Assembly (NCBI RefSeq): GCF_040412425.1
Contig: NC_089767.1
Location: forward strand, 617,171-681,170
Source of the DNA: Macrobrachium rosenbergii
Lineage: Eukaryota > Arthropoda > Malacostraca > Decapoda > Palaemonidae
Direction of reading: 5' to 3'
DNA length: 64,000 bases
The position numbers were made by a program, and so were the translations under genes. Below the pieces are notes generated by a model. The model was not told where the DNA came from. It did not search any database and saw nothing but the letters and a program-made list of their open reading frames with translations. Of the stretch, positions 43,207 through 55,910 are shown one piece after another (position 1 is the first letter of the stretch; each line of letters opens with the position of its first letter).

Positions 43207-43790
43207 TCTCAGGAGCAAACAAGAACTGAGGAACCTCCACGAAATAGTCTTTTAAATTGACATAAACGGAAACAGATTCGCATTTAGTTATGTCTATTTC
43301 ATTTCAATTTCAAATTGTTCTTTACTTAATATTGAAGTTGATGTAACCAAGTAAGGCTTAATAAAAAAAATACCCCTACTGGGTTTTCTTTATGAGAAAG
43401 ATCGGACAAAGAGAAATATCAAAGCAAACTAACCCTTGGAATGAGTTTTCCATAGCAGTGAAAAACATTAAGAAACTAACGAAGCATCCCCCTGGAAAAA
43501 ACCAAGAGGAAGGCGAAGAGGATATGAAAAAATCTTGACGAGAAAAAAATGTCATCTGGCAATACATCGACTAAATAAAAACCCGTATTTTGTGAAAGAT
43601 GCTGACATTCCTAGCCGAAAGTTCTCCACTGTAGATGCATTGAATAGCCAAAGCGGCGTGTAAAAGCCACTCAATACTACTGTAGCAGATGCAGCAATTA
43701 AGACTTTAACACAAACAGAATATCAACAAGAAAAAAAAAAGCACAAGAGATGACCGAAATAATGCCATCTTTAATAGATGGCAAATAAAA

Positions 43791-44148
43791 ACAAGAAGAA
43801 ATGAGCCGAAGTTCCTTCGGCGCAATCGAGTTTTGTGTACAGCGTATGAAACTCTCAGTCGCAGTCCATGAAACTTTCAGCCACGGCCCGGTGGTTGTCT
43901 GTGTTGTTGGCATCTACAGCGGTGCCAGACGCAAGATCATGGCTGACTTTAACCTTAAATAAAATAAAAAAAAACTACTGAGGCTAGAGGGCTGCAATTT
44001 GGTATGTTTGATGATTGGATGGTGGATGATCAACATAACAATTTGCAGCCCTCTAGCCTCAGTAGGTTTTAAGATCTGAGGGTGGACAGAAAAAGTGCGG
44101 ACGGACAGACAAATAACCATCTCAATTTTCTTTTACAGAAAAGTAAAA
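43791..44148 (+). repeat. Multi-hairpin dispersed repeat, copy 6
   Basis: Same subtype as copy 2. The 5' hairpin is GCCGAAGTTCCTTCGGC. It has the ATCTACAGCGGTGCC segment, the long internal inverted repeat and the GTGCGGACGGACAGAC block. Confidence 0.9.
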
Positions 44149-45445
44149 ATGCGCATTAGTCAATTCATCAGACGTCATGACAAATTACAAAAGGGAACAT
44201 TCGCTCAAGCAATGACTACATACCGTCCAATGCATTCCAAGAATCAATGTATTAACAATGAAAAATATATTTCGGAGAATATTCAAATTTCCTAACCAAA
44301 GGCTTCACCTGCAACACTCCTTGCTTACCAATGCTGTTCTCGTGTGTTTCTAAACTGAACGAATTCACATTTTAGACTGAGTATAATACATGACCTTCCA
44401 TTCTGGTATCTCGCTTCTACTTACCCTTTTCCTCTTACCTCTTTCTCGGATCATTATCATCTTCTATTTTCCTTCTCTTCTTCGACATTCAAACCTACCC
44501 CACTCATCTTCCTCTAGAGGAGAAAAGGATACCAGTGCCGAGGTCACGCAGATTGAAAAATCGATAACGCTTTTTTAAGCAAAGAACACTAGGTTGAAAA
44601 CAATTTTCCTCTGCTAGTAAAAGCCATGCATACATTTCTATTTACGTTTAAGAGTACATCTAAGTCACACTAATTTAAAGAACCCAAAATAAAAACAAAG
44701 TAAAAAAAAAAATTGTGGCTCACAAAAACAGGAAAAAACACTAAATACGGTTGAAATATATTTATATACTGTAAGCAAGGCTTGTTTAACTTCGTTTAAC
44801 AGATATTTCTCCCTATACAAGTTACTTTAACGAACGGTATCCTGCTGGTTATAATATACTGTATATGAATGTACACACGGACTGACATTGCAAACTCCCA
44901 ACAGCTTTGCCACAGGACTGCTTCTATTACTGAATGCAAACGCTTTACTGAATGAAAAATAAGCTGAACAAATACTCAAATATATTAAATACTGTTCTTA
45001 CGATTCCTGAGAACGCAGCCAAAGGACAAACGTTGTCATAGCAACCGACTATTAATTGAAGTATAGAAACATGGGTGTAAGAATGACCAACAGAGTTTTA
45101 AAGCCAATAAATCAGTGTTTTAATTGTCTAAAATGCAGTTATATGAGAGCAAACAATCATAACAATTACGTTTCTAGATTCAAAGAAGAAATGGAAAGAA
45201 TATAAAGCAGATTTATACCTACGCTATTGCCGCACATAAAAAACTAATTAATTTTACTGAAGGAAAAAAAATTAAATGGGAATAGATACGACCAGCAAGT
45301 CATTGCATATCACTGATGAGCAACAATCGATGCAGCCATGACTGGAAATCTTAAATAGCACTGATACTACGGGCTGATACACAAAGTAATTTTCCTCACT
45401 AGCGGAGATGATGATGTATGAAGAGGGTTATATAGTAAGAGAATC

Positions 45446-45482
<37 letters not shown>

Positions 45483-46745
45483 GAAGGCTTCTACGAGTGC
45501 TACAGCAAGAGGGAGAGGACTGTCGAAAGGGCAGAATGTCTACTTACTGGGCATGATGATTTCTTGAACGTTAATTGGAGTGATATGAAGTTAAAATTCT
45601 TTAGCATTCATGGGATCAGAGAAGATAAGCATCTTGATTACTTACCATAAATGATTGCCAATGGCTATAAAGAGAGGAAAATAAAAGGTCCAAATTTACT
45701 AAAACGTACATCTATAGATTTTATAAAATATGCAATGAATGACACAAGGACATAAAGTGAAGGAAAGTGAGAGAAAAAACACAAGTTAATAATTCTTAAA
45801 ATTGCCGATGAATAAATAATGATAGTAAAATTTTTTAGTTTTGACAACAAAATAATGGCCAACTTCAGCATTATTAAGTGGTAAGAGCCATTCCCCCAGA
45901 ATACAAATGCCATTTCTACAGTATCCTAGTGACATCCTTTTTATCCCGTGCACTTTTGTGTCATACCCTTCATCTCAAAACAGAAGTATGCTTCTGCTCT
46001 ATTGCCTTCACCCTAATCTATCCAAATGAAATAAAAATAGCGTTAAATGACTCAAGCTAATAAAAGTTTTTTTCACAAGAAACAAAACTCTATAGCAATG
46101 GTGGAAGCGCAAGGAAACATCTCACATCACAAACGGAAGCAAATGTTAAGCAAAACGAAATATGGGGAAATGAAAACGAAAATAGCGACATCAGTCTCGA
46201 AATGAAATGAAAAAGGAATCCATTTTGATCATGGTGACGAACAGCAACTTAGAAACGAGAAACAAACTGAAAACAAATATTTTCAGTTCAAACAAGCTAA
46301 ATTTAATAGAGCCGAAGTTGAAACATTTTGAAAGTGACACGTGAAACTTCGCAAAATCTAATGTTTAACTTTTCCAATCAAACAGCAAGGAACCAACTTT
46401 AAATGGAACTATTCACCTGGCTGAAGTTTCTTTCCGAGTTGTCAATGCAACGCGCAAAAAGCAGTCGCCCGCAAGTAACCGCTTTCTAGACAGAGAAAGA
46501 AAAGATTCTGTGGTTTGTACGAATGAAGGAAGAGGTTGCTATTTGAAGGTTTACAATAATCCACTGAAGATGAAAAATAGATATCCTCAATATAAGCTGA
46601 ACTACATTCCAAAATATAACTAAGAGTAAACACAAAAAAGAAAAAAAAATGTTTCCTTCTATTTCCAATAGATAAACATCGTAATTTCAGGATTTACTGG
46701 AAAGGGTCCACCGCTCCTGCGAACCTACCAAACAAGGATATATAC
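44149..46745. other. Unassigned sequence with a short (CT)n tract at 45452-45480
   Basis: No recognisable genes. AT-rich with several short frames lacking any domain. Confidence 0.4.
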
Positions 46746-47131
46746 GTAATTCTAATAGCCACAATGCCCTCTTAACTTCTCGAATTCTTCGCGCTTTTTT
46801 GGATATGGTTGTAACTACGAAGCCGAATGTATCCAAACGAAAGAAATTGAAGAGCCAATGAACGCCGGTCGCGGGAAGCGAACCCGAATTCCATATTCAC
46901 AGGGAGGTCACGTTGCCGAAATTGAAGAGCCAATGAACGCCGGTCGCGGGAAGCGAACCCGAATTCCATATTCACAGGAGGTCACGTTGCCAGGTCGGCA
47001 ACGTGACCTCCTTGAACATGGAATCAATGGCTTCTTTTTCGTTTGGATACATTCGGCTTCGTAGTTACAACATATCCAAAAAGCGCGAAGAATTCGAGAA
47101 GTTAAGAGGGCATTGTGGCTATTAGAATTAC
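46746..47131. mobile_element. 386-bp element with about 95-bp terminal inverted repeats
   Basis: The left arm starts GTAATTCTAATAGCCACAAT and continues to about 46840. The right arm (about 47037-47131) is its reverse complement with only a few differences. The interior has two direct copies of a 75-bp block (46843-46917 and 46918-46991), each with CGGTCGCGGGAAGCGAACCCG, followed by a small palindrome around AGGTCACGTTGCC. ACAAGGATATATAC lies immediately left (46732-46745) and again at 47165-47178. If that is a target duplication, the insert extends to 47164. There is no coding capacity, so it is a MITE or foldback-type element. Confidence 0.88.
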
Positions 47132-47198
47132 ATATGTGTCTGGTAAAAGTGACCAGTAGATTCTACAAGGATATATACATTTACAGCAAGACAGAAAA

Positions 47199-47201
<3 letters not shown>

Positions 47202-47265
<64 letters not shown>
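47202..47265. repeat. (AG)n microsatellite
   Basis: Pure AG run. Confidence 0.98.
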
Positions 47266-47268
<3 letters not shown>

Positions 47269-48338
47269 GAAATCGGTTGGAATGTTTCAGACGGGAAACA
47301 CTGAGAAGCTTGGAAGACATTCCGACGAACAATGAAACAGAGAATAAAATCTTACTCTTTTTATGTTTCTTTAAATTCTCCCCGTTCGCGACGTCTGATG
47401 AATCGAGTAACACGCTTGTTAGGAAATTTCCAGCTGCAAAGAACCTTAAAACAGAATTCCAAAAAACGTTGGTCCTCTTGAAAAGGTTATCTCATGAATA
47501 TGTCCAGAAAGTTTTACCTAACCCTATTCAATCATTCTCGAAAAAGTCTGCCAACACACACAGACGAGTGAAAAAATTACCTCTTTCAGAATTCGTTACA
47601 TTCGAAAGTAACATAGACGAGCTAAAAATAAAGAAAAAGTAAATCATTATATGTATACAGTATATGTGTATGCAGAAGATCTATTTACAATTAAGATTAA
47701 TTATGATTTTTAGTATCTGAATGAATGTAAATAGTCACTTAGGTCAATCACACGTTTATTCGTTTATGGACATTAAAATACCCTTTAACCCACAGTAAGT
47801 GACCGAATGATTTCGCATGATATGTCGAATGTCATCAGGAAATATTTGTGCAGATAAGACCTCTCTTTCCACAAAAATATCGCCACAAAATGCCAAGGAA
47901 ACTTCATTAAACTGCGTAATTTGCAAAAGACTGAGAATCTGCAAATGTAACTGTATATACCACTGGAGCTAATTAGGGCTGAAATGACATATTTCAAGAA
48001 GAGCTGGTGTGATAAACACCATCAGAGATATAAATAGAAAAACGGTCTGATGCCAGAACTGAAAGTGATAAGAACAAAGTTAATATTTCCCACGATTTAC
48101 TTAAGGAAGAAAAACATTGCAGGATTTGCGCAGCATGGCATCATCAGTATGCAGACACTGTTTTTTTAAAAAAATGTAAATATCCCCATTCCAATATAAA
48201 AGGGGCATTAAAAAAACAGTAGGAAAAACGAGGACGCAAGTGCACTCAGGCAAACAAAACTCGACTTCCGAAAGAACGGAATATTGTCATTCTCCCTCTT
48301 GTTCCAATCCCGTAAGAATTCTCCATAACAGGTATCAT

Positions 48339-48341
<3 letters not shown>
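47266..48341. other. Unassigned sequence
   Basis: A 121-codon plus-strand frame (47277-47642) is Lys-rich with no recognisable domain, and I do not call it a gene. Confidence 0.4.

Positions 48342-48386
<45 letters not shown>
48342..48386. repeat. (AG)n microsatellite
   Basis: Pure AG run. Confidence 0.98.
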
Positions 48387-48389
<3 letters not shown>

Positions 48390-48995
48390 TGTCATTCTCT
48401 TGAGTCAGCTACTAAAGGGAATTTGAAGCCATTGTGCCCAAGGAACATCGTAATATGAAATATGTCCCGGAATGTCAAGCGACACAAGAAAAGGAAGAAC
48501 ATAAGGGATTGTGATAAGAAACTCTTAACAAGAAGACTTGAAAGGTAGTCTCATGCCTGATTAAAATCTATTCCCGAGGGGTAGTCGCTATAGACCTGGG
48601 AGCAGAGGTTGTCGTAAAAGGCATAAGTCGTGTGACAGGTTTAGATGGATCTAGTCTTGACGGGTGAAATTCCTCAAGTTTTTTGTCCTGAAAATATCTT
48701 GGCTTATTTATGCTATATATGGGTCCCAGTTTTCCTTTATAACGAATAAAGAAACGGAAGACTGGATATAAGAACAATTTCTGAAATGAACACATACTCA
48801 GTTTGTTTAAAAAACGACTCTTCCATTATATCCAAACGTCCCTGAAATGAGAAATTATACAATATTTTTGGGTTGTAAGAATTAAACTTAAACTTCACTA
48901 GTGTCTAAGTCGCAGAGATATTAAAGGTTAATATAAGACTTTCTTCAATACAGATATGCAGTTATTTATGACTTCTGACTTCTGCAATTCACCAG

Positions 48996-49276
48996 CTCTT
49001 TGTTGGGTGAGTCGGTAGAGCTGCGGACTGTCACTCGATGGGCCGGAGTTCAATTCCCAGGCCGGCTGATGAAGAGTTAGAGGAATTTATTTCTGGTGAT
49101 AGAAATTCATTTCTCGCTATAATGTGGTTTGGATTCCACAATAAGCTGTAGGTCCCGTTGCTAAGCAACCAATTGGTTCTTGGCCACGTAAAATATGTCT
49201 AATCCTTCGGGCCAGCCCTAGGAGAGCTGTTAATCAGCTCAGTGGTCTGGTAAAACTAAGGTATACTTAACTTTTT
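48996..49276 (+). mobile_element. tRNA-derived SINE with 13-bp target duplication
   Basis: 281 bp. The tRNA-like head has TTGGGTGAGTCGGTAGAG (A-box type, about 49003-49020) and GGAGTTCAATTCCC (B-box type, 49045-49058). The body contains ATTCATTTCTCGCTATAATG and CAATTGGTTCTTGGCCACGT. It ends GGTATACTTAACTT plus a T run. The flanks are identical: TGCAATTCACCAG at 48983-48995 and 49277-49289. A nearly identical full copy is at 52878-53158 and a truncated one at 19787-19908. RNA polymerase III transcription is expected for such elements. Confidence 0.93.
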
Positions 49277-49545
49277 TGCAATTCACCAGTATAAGCTCCA
49301 CAGTCAGGCTGGCTTGGGAGGAGGTCCCAGGTTTGACTGATGGGGGAGGACATGTCCGTTGACCTAGTATAGCTAGACGACCGCAGAGATCGCACCCAGG
49401 GATAAAAAGAGGATGGGTTTGCTACCATGTTTCCTGAAAGCTTGCTCAGAGCCGTAAGCCTACAATCAGGTGTCAGTAAACCATCCAATAAGAAAAAAAG
49501 CATATTTCATGTAATTTAAACGAAATTTGCTTCAATATATCATCG

Positions 49546-50595
49546 TTTCAGTAGATGAAACTGTTAGAACTTTGTTCTTTTTATTCTATTATCTTTAGTT
49601 TTCCCTATTTTGTTATTCATTTTAGTAGCCCCATCAGGGTTTTAAGTTTTCTTCCTCCACGTTATTTCGAGTTACTATTCCTGTTTCGATCCTTGGCCTG
49701 TTTTTTCTCAGAGTCCTGTTTTTGCTTTCCTTGGAGAATTCCGAGGTGTATTCGGAGGTCCCTGTGCCCTAGTTGGGCAGTCGAGTTCTGGCCTTCGTGT
49801 TGATACGACATTTTGGATTACAGCAAGTTCGCACCTATATTCTGCAAATATTCGCTTTTCCCTCTCGCAGTGATATCTAATTGCAACGCTGCTGCCTCAT
49901 CTTGCTGTATCCTTGGGCCAGTATCTGCCTGGGGAACCTCGCTGTGAGCAGGTATAAGGCTTTTGCTTAATTTTGGCGATGGTGGAGAGACGTGGACCTT
50001 TTGTGTGGAGGTCGGGCCTTTAGTCTGCAGGCTTTAAAGTATAGTGGGGAATACCTTCACGCTTCTTTGATTCACGTTGGGCCTTTGGAGTGTTGTGGGG
50101 AACCCCCTTCCCGCCCTGCCTTATTCCGTTACGTCCCATTGAATCAACAGGAAGTTCCTCATATAAGGATTTTCGTGGAGATTAAAACTTAGTGGCCACT
50201 TTGTATTTGTTAGGGCATCTTAGTTTTGTTAATTGTTAGGCTACATTCTGGCCGTTATTTTCTCCTTTCATTCAGGACCCCCTTATTTTTGAGGATGTAT
50301 GTTTTTGGTTTCTTTAATAGTGTGGGTGTTTTGCGTAAATTATTATTGTATTCATAGTTTATTGTGTGAATGCCATTCATATACTGATGTATTTGTAGTG
50401 GTTCCGGCAATCATTTCTATCTGTATTGTGTTTCTAAATATTATAATATTTTTACTTTTGGTATTTGTATCCCTCTCTGTTAATATTTGCACACTGACTT
50501 TATCTCACCTATCGTGACTTTAACTTTGGAGAACACCTGTTGAAATTCATTGTTCTTCTGCAAAGTCTAGTATATGTATGACAGCCCTTAGGGAA
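49546..50595 (+). other. Unclassified insertion of about 1 kb in the left duplicate
   Basis: It is absent from the paralogous position near 55635. It is T-rich with a G+C-richer middle (49680-50120) and holds frames of 66-82 codons with no recognisable domain. Its edges are soft, with TATA at both sides. A solo LTR or an untranslated part of a retroelement is possible. No TG...CA termini were found. Confidence 0.6.
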
Positions 50596-50639
50596 GGGTC
50601 CTCACAAGGAACAAGCACACAGGGTCCGTTGACTTGAAA

Positions 50640-50795
50640 TTCAAGCTTCCAAAGAATTTTGGTTTCACCCTCCCACCGCAGACCCCACACTGCAGCAGTA
50701 CATGATCAGTGATTTTTTTATCTCCCTGGGGGCGAACCCGCGACATCTGAGTGACATGCTACGACACTAACCACTATACCAGCGGACCAGCTATA
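50640..50795 (-). mobile_element. tRNA-derived SINE-like insertion
   Basis: Read on the minus strand, the head is GGTCCGCTGGTATAGTGGTT (A-box type) and CGCGGGTTCGCCCCC (B-box type), about 45 bases apart, at roughly 50721-50790. A non-tRNA tail follows toward 50640. The paralogous position near 55700 lacks it. It differs in sequence from the other SINEs in this window. Confidence 0.72.
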
Positions 50796-50993
50796 TATAT
50801 TTTTTCCGTCCGGGAAAAAAAACCCAGTCTCACGTTGCTTGGCAAACTCAAAATGAGCAGGATCACCATTAGCTTATTACACCCATAACGTAACCTTGAA
50901 ACAAGTCGATCCTACGGAAATGAAAAGGCAGAACTATATTTCACCTACAATAAAAAATACCGAAATTAAATATACTTGAATTAGGAGAGGAAT

Positions 50994-50996
<3 letters not shown>

Positions 50997-51039
<43 letters not shown>
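50997..51039. repeat. (AG)n microsatellite
   Basis: Present at the same place in both duplicates (compare 55839-55908). Confidence 0.97.
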
Positions 51040-51041
<2 letters not shown>

Positions 51042-51320
51042 CAGTACTATCAGTTTACCCTGTACTGGTTGCCAGTTAGCTTAGTTCATCCGTTTCCGAA
51101 TAGGCTGGGCCGCTTAACATATTACTTTCCCTCTCTATACGGGGAATGAAATTTGGACCTTTGTCTTTGGAAACATTATAACAACACTTGCTGGTTTCTT
51201 AATGGTTTTCTATGCAACATTTTAAAAGCAATAATGAATAAAATGTAAATGGATTTCATCAAAGTAACTGTTCCAATAAAAGCAACAATATTTGTTTTTC
51301 ATTTGAGCGTAATAAGACGA

Positions 51321-51895
51321 TTAATTAGTAAACAGGTGTCACTCATTCAAACAGTGAAACATTTATATTACGTGAAATTCTGGAAAGAGGATATCAACCC
51401 CTTCCTCTTTTATGCGCAAAAAAAATTAATTAATATTGCAAAACACAGTTTTTCCATTTAGCTTGCAAATTTAACAGCAAAAATTAACATTTATTGGAAG
51501 TTCCAGTAACAACCTGTCTTAGAATATGAAAGAAAAAACGTGTTGCATAAAACGACAAACGAGTTTAAGGAGACATCTCCTGCCAGTTTTGTGAGGAAAC
51601 AAAAGCTGCGTAATTGAAGCTCTATGCGTATCCACATTTCCACCACACGCCAATTCCGCTTATTCGGAGGGTGGCTCCACAGTGGTGGAGCTTTCTGATT
51701 CTTACCAAGTTGACTGGAGGCCCAACGGCCTTTCACTTGACCCCAGTGGCGTTATTACCTATTCACAGCTGAGCTGACTGGTAAGTGGCACTGGGTTTTA
51801 AAATAACGAGTGATGTATTCGTTATTACACAAAACCGAGTGGATATAGTTTTTAACAATATAGAGAACGAAAACCATCCTTCTATTTGTTAGATA
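51321..51895. other. Unassigned sequence
   Basis: No recognisable gene or repeat. Confidence 0.4.
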
Positions 51896-52000
51896 TTGTT
51901 TCCCAACAAAGCAAGGGATTTTTCTTTTTGTTGGAAATTTTATTTTTAAAAATAAAATTTCCAACAAAAAGAAAAAATCCCTTTCTTTGTTGGAAAACAA
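51896..52000. repeat. 105-bp hairpin (inverted repeat)
   Basis: Arms of about 50 bp meet at 51947/51948. Landmarks are CCAACAAAGCAAGGGATTTTT on the left and its complement on the right, differing by two substitutions and one indel. The centre is TTTTATTTTTAAAAATAAAA. Confidence 0.93.
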
Positions 52001-52836
52001 AATTTTTTAAAGTAAAGAAACATCATTTGTAATAAAATAAAGGAAAAAATCGCCACACTAAAGAAAATAGTGATTCACCACCAAAAATCGAAAATTTTAC
52101 ATTTACAAGCTAGAAAACGAAACTGATGAATGTCCATAATCATTTCAGACCGTACACTGAACATAAAATACACAAGCCTCTACTGGAAATAAAACATTTA
52201 AAAGCATAAAAACAAGATGAAAAAAATATTTGCTCATTTTTATTCATTGAAATGAAACGCATCGTGCATTGTTCTTTTAACTAAATGCCGTGGAAAAAAA
52301 AAAAACAAAGAATTCAAGGGAAAGGATCAGAAATAAATAGACTGACAACTGCAGACATAGCAACCGCTCTTAGTAACTGACCAGTTCATCATCACCTAAC
52401 AAAACAAATATTTTCATCTTACAATCCATCCAGCGGAGCCCCACAGTGTGTCCTCCAAGTTTAGGAGAATGGGCAACGATAGAGGCAGATCTCTGCAGAA
52501 CCCTTCCGTTCCGCTCTGAGTGCAATAAAATGGATATCCGTGCAATATAACCAACATCATTAGCACTTTATGAAATTCCAGTTCAGTGTCAAAGGTGCAT
52601 GGCGATACGACCACAGTTAGCACTATTTTCATTACTAACGCAAATAGGATGAGAGTCGAGAATGCTATTTCCTTACTTCAGCACCTTTCCTACCTAGTGT
52701 AAATCTTAATCGTTATCATGCTTCCTGGTGTTTGTGTTTATGCTGTACTGTACAAGACTGCATAAGAATGAGATGTGGTGATGTTCTGATATCAATATCA
52801 ATATGAATTGCATAATCATCACAAAATTTGAAATCT

Positions 52837-52838
<2 letters not shown>
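52001..52838. other. Unassigned AT-rich sequence
   Basis: No recognisable gene. Minus-strand frames near 52.4-52.6 kb lack domain resemblance. Confidence 0.4.

Positions 52839-52877
<39 letters not shown>
52839..52877. repeat. (CT)n microsatellite, left of SINE
   Basis: CT run cut by the SINE insertion. It resumes at 53159. Confidence 0.97.
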
Positions 52878-52880
<3 letters not shown>

Positions 52881-53153
52881 TCTTCGTTGGTTGAGTCGGT
52901 AGAGTTGTGGCCTGGCAACTCGCTAGGCCCGAGTTCGAGTCTCCGCCCGGCTAATGAAGAGTTAGAGGAATTTATTTCTGGTGATAGAAATTCATTTCTC
53001 GCTATAATGTGGTTCGGATTCCACAATAAGCTGTAGGTCCCGTTGCTAAGTAACCAATTGGTTCTTAGCCACGTTAAATAAGTCTAATCCTTCGGGCCAG
53101 CCCTAGGAGAGCTGTTAATCAGCTCAGCGGTCTGGTAAAACTAAGGTATACTT

Positions 53154-53158
<5 letters not shown>
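52878..53158 (+). mobile_element. tRNA-derived SINE inserted in a (CT)n tract
   Basis: 281 bp, closely similar to 48996-49276 along its whole length. The A-box-like block GGTTGAGTCGGTAGAG and B-box-like GAGTTCGAGTC are both present. It ends CTAAGGTATACTTAACTT. Both flanks are CT repeat, so the target duplication cannot be delimited. Confidence 0.93.

Positions 53159-53219
<61 letters not shown>
53159..53219. repeat. (CT)n microsatellite, right of SINE
   Basis: Continuation of the CT tract interrupted by the SINE. Confidence 0.97.
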
Positions 53220-53224
<5 letters not shown>

Positions 53225-54676
53225 AATGATGAAAACTAACCAATATACACTTCACTTAACAGCTGACAATGGGACCTATAAAATAATGACAGAGAAACAA
53301 AGAAAGGAATAATAACCTTTAAAATGCTCGAATTTATTAATAGTGATTTTGAATGGTAAGTTTTAGAGGTCCAGCAACGTGATCACATTATCAAATAATT
53401 TGCCCATAAAACATTACGGAATGAGACCTCATTCAATTAGTCACGCTATTAACCGCCTCCGATGTTTAACGTTTTTTGGTTTACGCCCTCTGGTTAATAA
53501 ATGTATAAATGAAAACTTAATGTAGACCCAAAATATGATCATGTCTAGAAAAAATATAACATTTTAGTCCGTGAGCTAAACTATTTTTGGCTAAAAAAAA
53601 ACACACATCTAGCAAAATTAAAGCATTTCACTTTAATATGGAAATAAATTCTATGAAATACAACCGCAGCCTTTTCAACAAAGGTACAGCAACCCCCCGC
53701 CCCACACGCAAAAAATATATATAGGATAAAAAATTGCATGTTCTCGACCTTTGGGGAGGCAAAAGGAGGAATGAATAAAGAGAATGCTGTGAAGAAGTCG
53801 ATTAAGAGGGAGGGAGGGCGAAAACCCTATTTCCTATTCCAGTTAGCCATTTTCGACTTAGTAAACCCCGTATGAAGGGCGCGTTCGTTGAGGCAATTTT
53901 TATTTTTTGCATCTGCAACTGCACTAATTGCGGAGCATTAGAAATACTTTTAAATCTGAAAAGATCCCTTGACATCAGCTCCAACCGGCATAAAGGTACC
54001 CATTAGCTTTCGGTCAAAAAGGCATTTGTATCAAAGTTCTTCATAATATTTAATCTACAGTACACACTGTTTTTAAATTTCCTTTCATCTTACTTTTTGC
54101 ATATTAGCTTCTACGCTCCAAATGATATGCTGGAAAGTCCTATCTATTTCCATCTATTTGTTCCTTGTCATTCGCCAGTGTACAAAAGTATCTCCGACCT
54201 CACAGTATCCAAATCTTAAGTAACCTGGGGTCGGGATTAAAGTTACAATTATCTTTTCTAAATAGCATGAACTACATAAAGTTATTTAGAACAAAAAAAT
54301 GTAAAAAAAGACCAAAATTATCGACCATTAAATAAACTGGGTGTATAATCAAATGGAACCAGTTTAAACACATAAAATCAAGTATCATTAAAAATACAAC
54401 ATCAAGTTTCTCATCCAAAACTTTATGCTAATACTAAATCAAAAGCCCGAAACGCATTTACAACTCGTCTCAAGTTGCTGTCATCAACAGATTCTTTCCA
54501 GTCATACATATTCAAGCAAGACACCTCCCCAATAACTCTGCCACACAAAAGCTACTCAGGGCCTTCTCTAAAACTCCTGTAAACGACTATTCATAATGTA
54601 GTAGCAGGGCCAGTAGGCCTTGTTACTACAGCTAGGACTACTTTTACTAATACTAACTATCAGGAATCACAGTATA
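53220..54676. other. Unassigned sequence
   Basis: No recognisable gene or repeat. Confidence 0.4.
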
Positions 54677-54949
<273 letters not shown>

Positions 54950-54959
54950 AATTGTACTG

Positions 54960-55025
54960 GGATACAGAATTTAGGCCAAAAGCCAAGCGTTGGGGCCTAT
55001 GTAGTCATTCAGCGCTGGAAATAAT
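54960..55025 (+). repeat. Dispersed repeat, 5' fragment
   Basis: ACAGAATTTAGGCCAAAAGCC then CAAGCGTTGGGGCCTA and GTCATTCAGCGCTG. Same family as 42045-42345. Confidence 0.82.
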
Positions 55026-55359
55026 GTTAAAGCTGAAATTTACGATTGAAAATAAATACATACACGACGATGCACACTCATGCCAACATACTGTATATTA
55101 ATGGCTTCTGACAAATACATTCTCAAAGATCAGTACACTCCAACAAATACATTTACACAAATTAGTTAATAATCATGCATGCGCATAACTAAAATGAAAA
55201 CAAATACATAAATATAAAAATAAAATCTTAATAGCTAAGTAGGTACAGGAGTAAAATTTATATCTGATTATACTGATTTGTATCCTTTAAAAATTCCTTT
55301 AAGCTTAATACGGCAGTTATCGTCGAAAATTTCAGTTATGTCGTTGCCATTCAAATGAT

Positions 55360-55836
55360 GTCTGCAATCCACCAGTATAAGCTCCACAGTAAGGCCGACC
55401 TGGGAAGAGATCCGATGTCTGACTGAGAGGGGAGGACACGTCAGCTGACCTAGTGGTTAGACGAACGCAGAGATGGTACCCAAGGTAAAAAAAAAAAGGG
55501 GGGGATGAGATTAGCAACCATGTCCTCCGAAAACTTGCTTAGAGCCACAAGCGTAAAAGTGAGGTGTCAGCAAACCCTCTGCTAAGAAAACGCCTATATT
55601 CCTATCATTTAAACGAAATTTCCTTCAATATACATTTTTTTTATGCGTAACAGGGTCCTCTGCGGGGAACAAGCTCAAAGTGAATTTCACGGTACCTGAA
55701 AAACTCAAAAAGAGCAGGATTACCATCAGCTTACACCCAAAACTAAACCTTGGAACAAATCGATCCTACGGAAGTGAGAAAGCAGAACTAACTTTCGCCT
55801 ATAGTAAAAGTTACTGAAATTAAATAGATTTGAATT

Positions 55837-55910
<74 letters not shown>

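Larger units (their letters stand above)
49277..51320 (+). repeat. Segmental duplication, left copy (interrupted)
   Basis: It is colinear with 55360-56175. Matching blocks are AGTATAAGCTCCACAGT at the start, AAACGAAATTTGCTTCAATATA near 49520-49543, CCTACGGAAATGA...GCAGAACTA near 50912-50936, TTTACCCTGTACTGGTTG, GGAATGAAATTTGGACCTTTG, and TTTGTTTTTCATTTGAGC near 51290-51306. This copy carries about 1.05 kb of extra sequence (about 49546-50595) and a tRNA-like SINE near 50.7 kb that the other copy lacks. Confidence 0.9.

Noticed and set aside
47277..47642. 121-codon frame that could be a host exon
   Set aside because: No recognisable domain, no flanking conserved frames and no clear splice context. 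It starts directly after an (AG)n tract.
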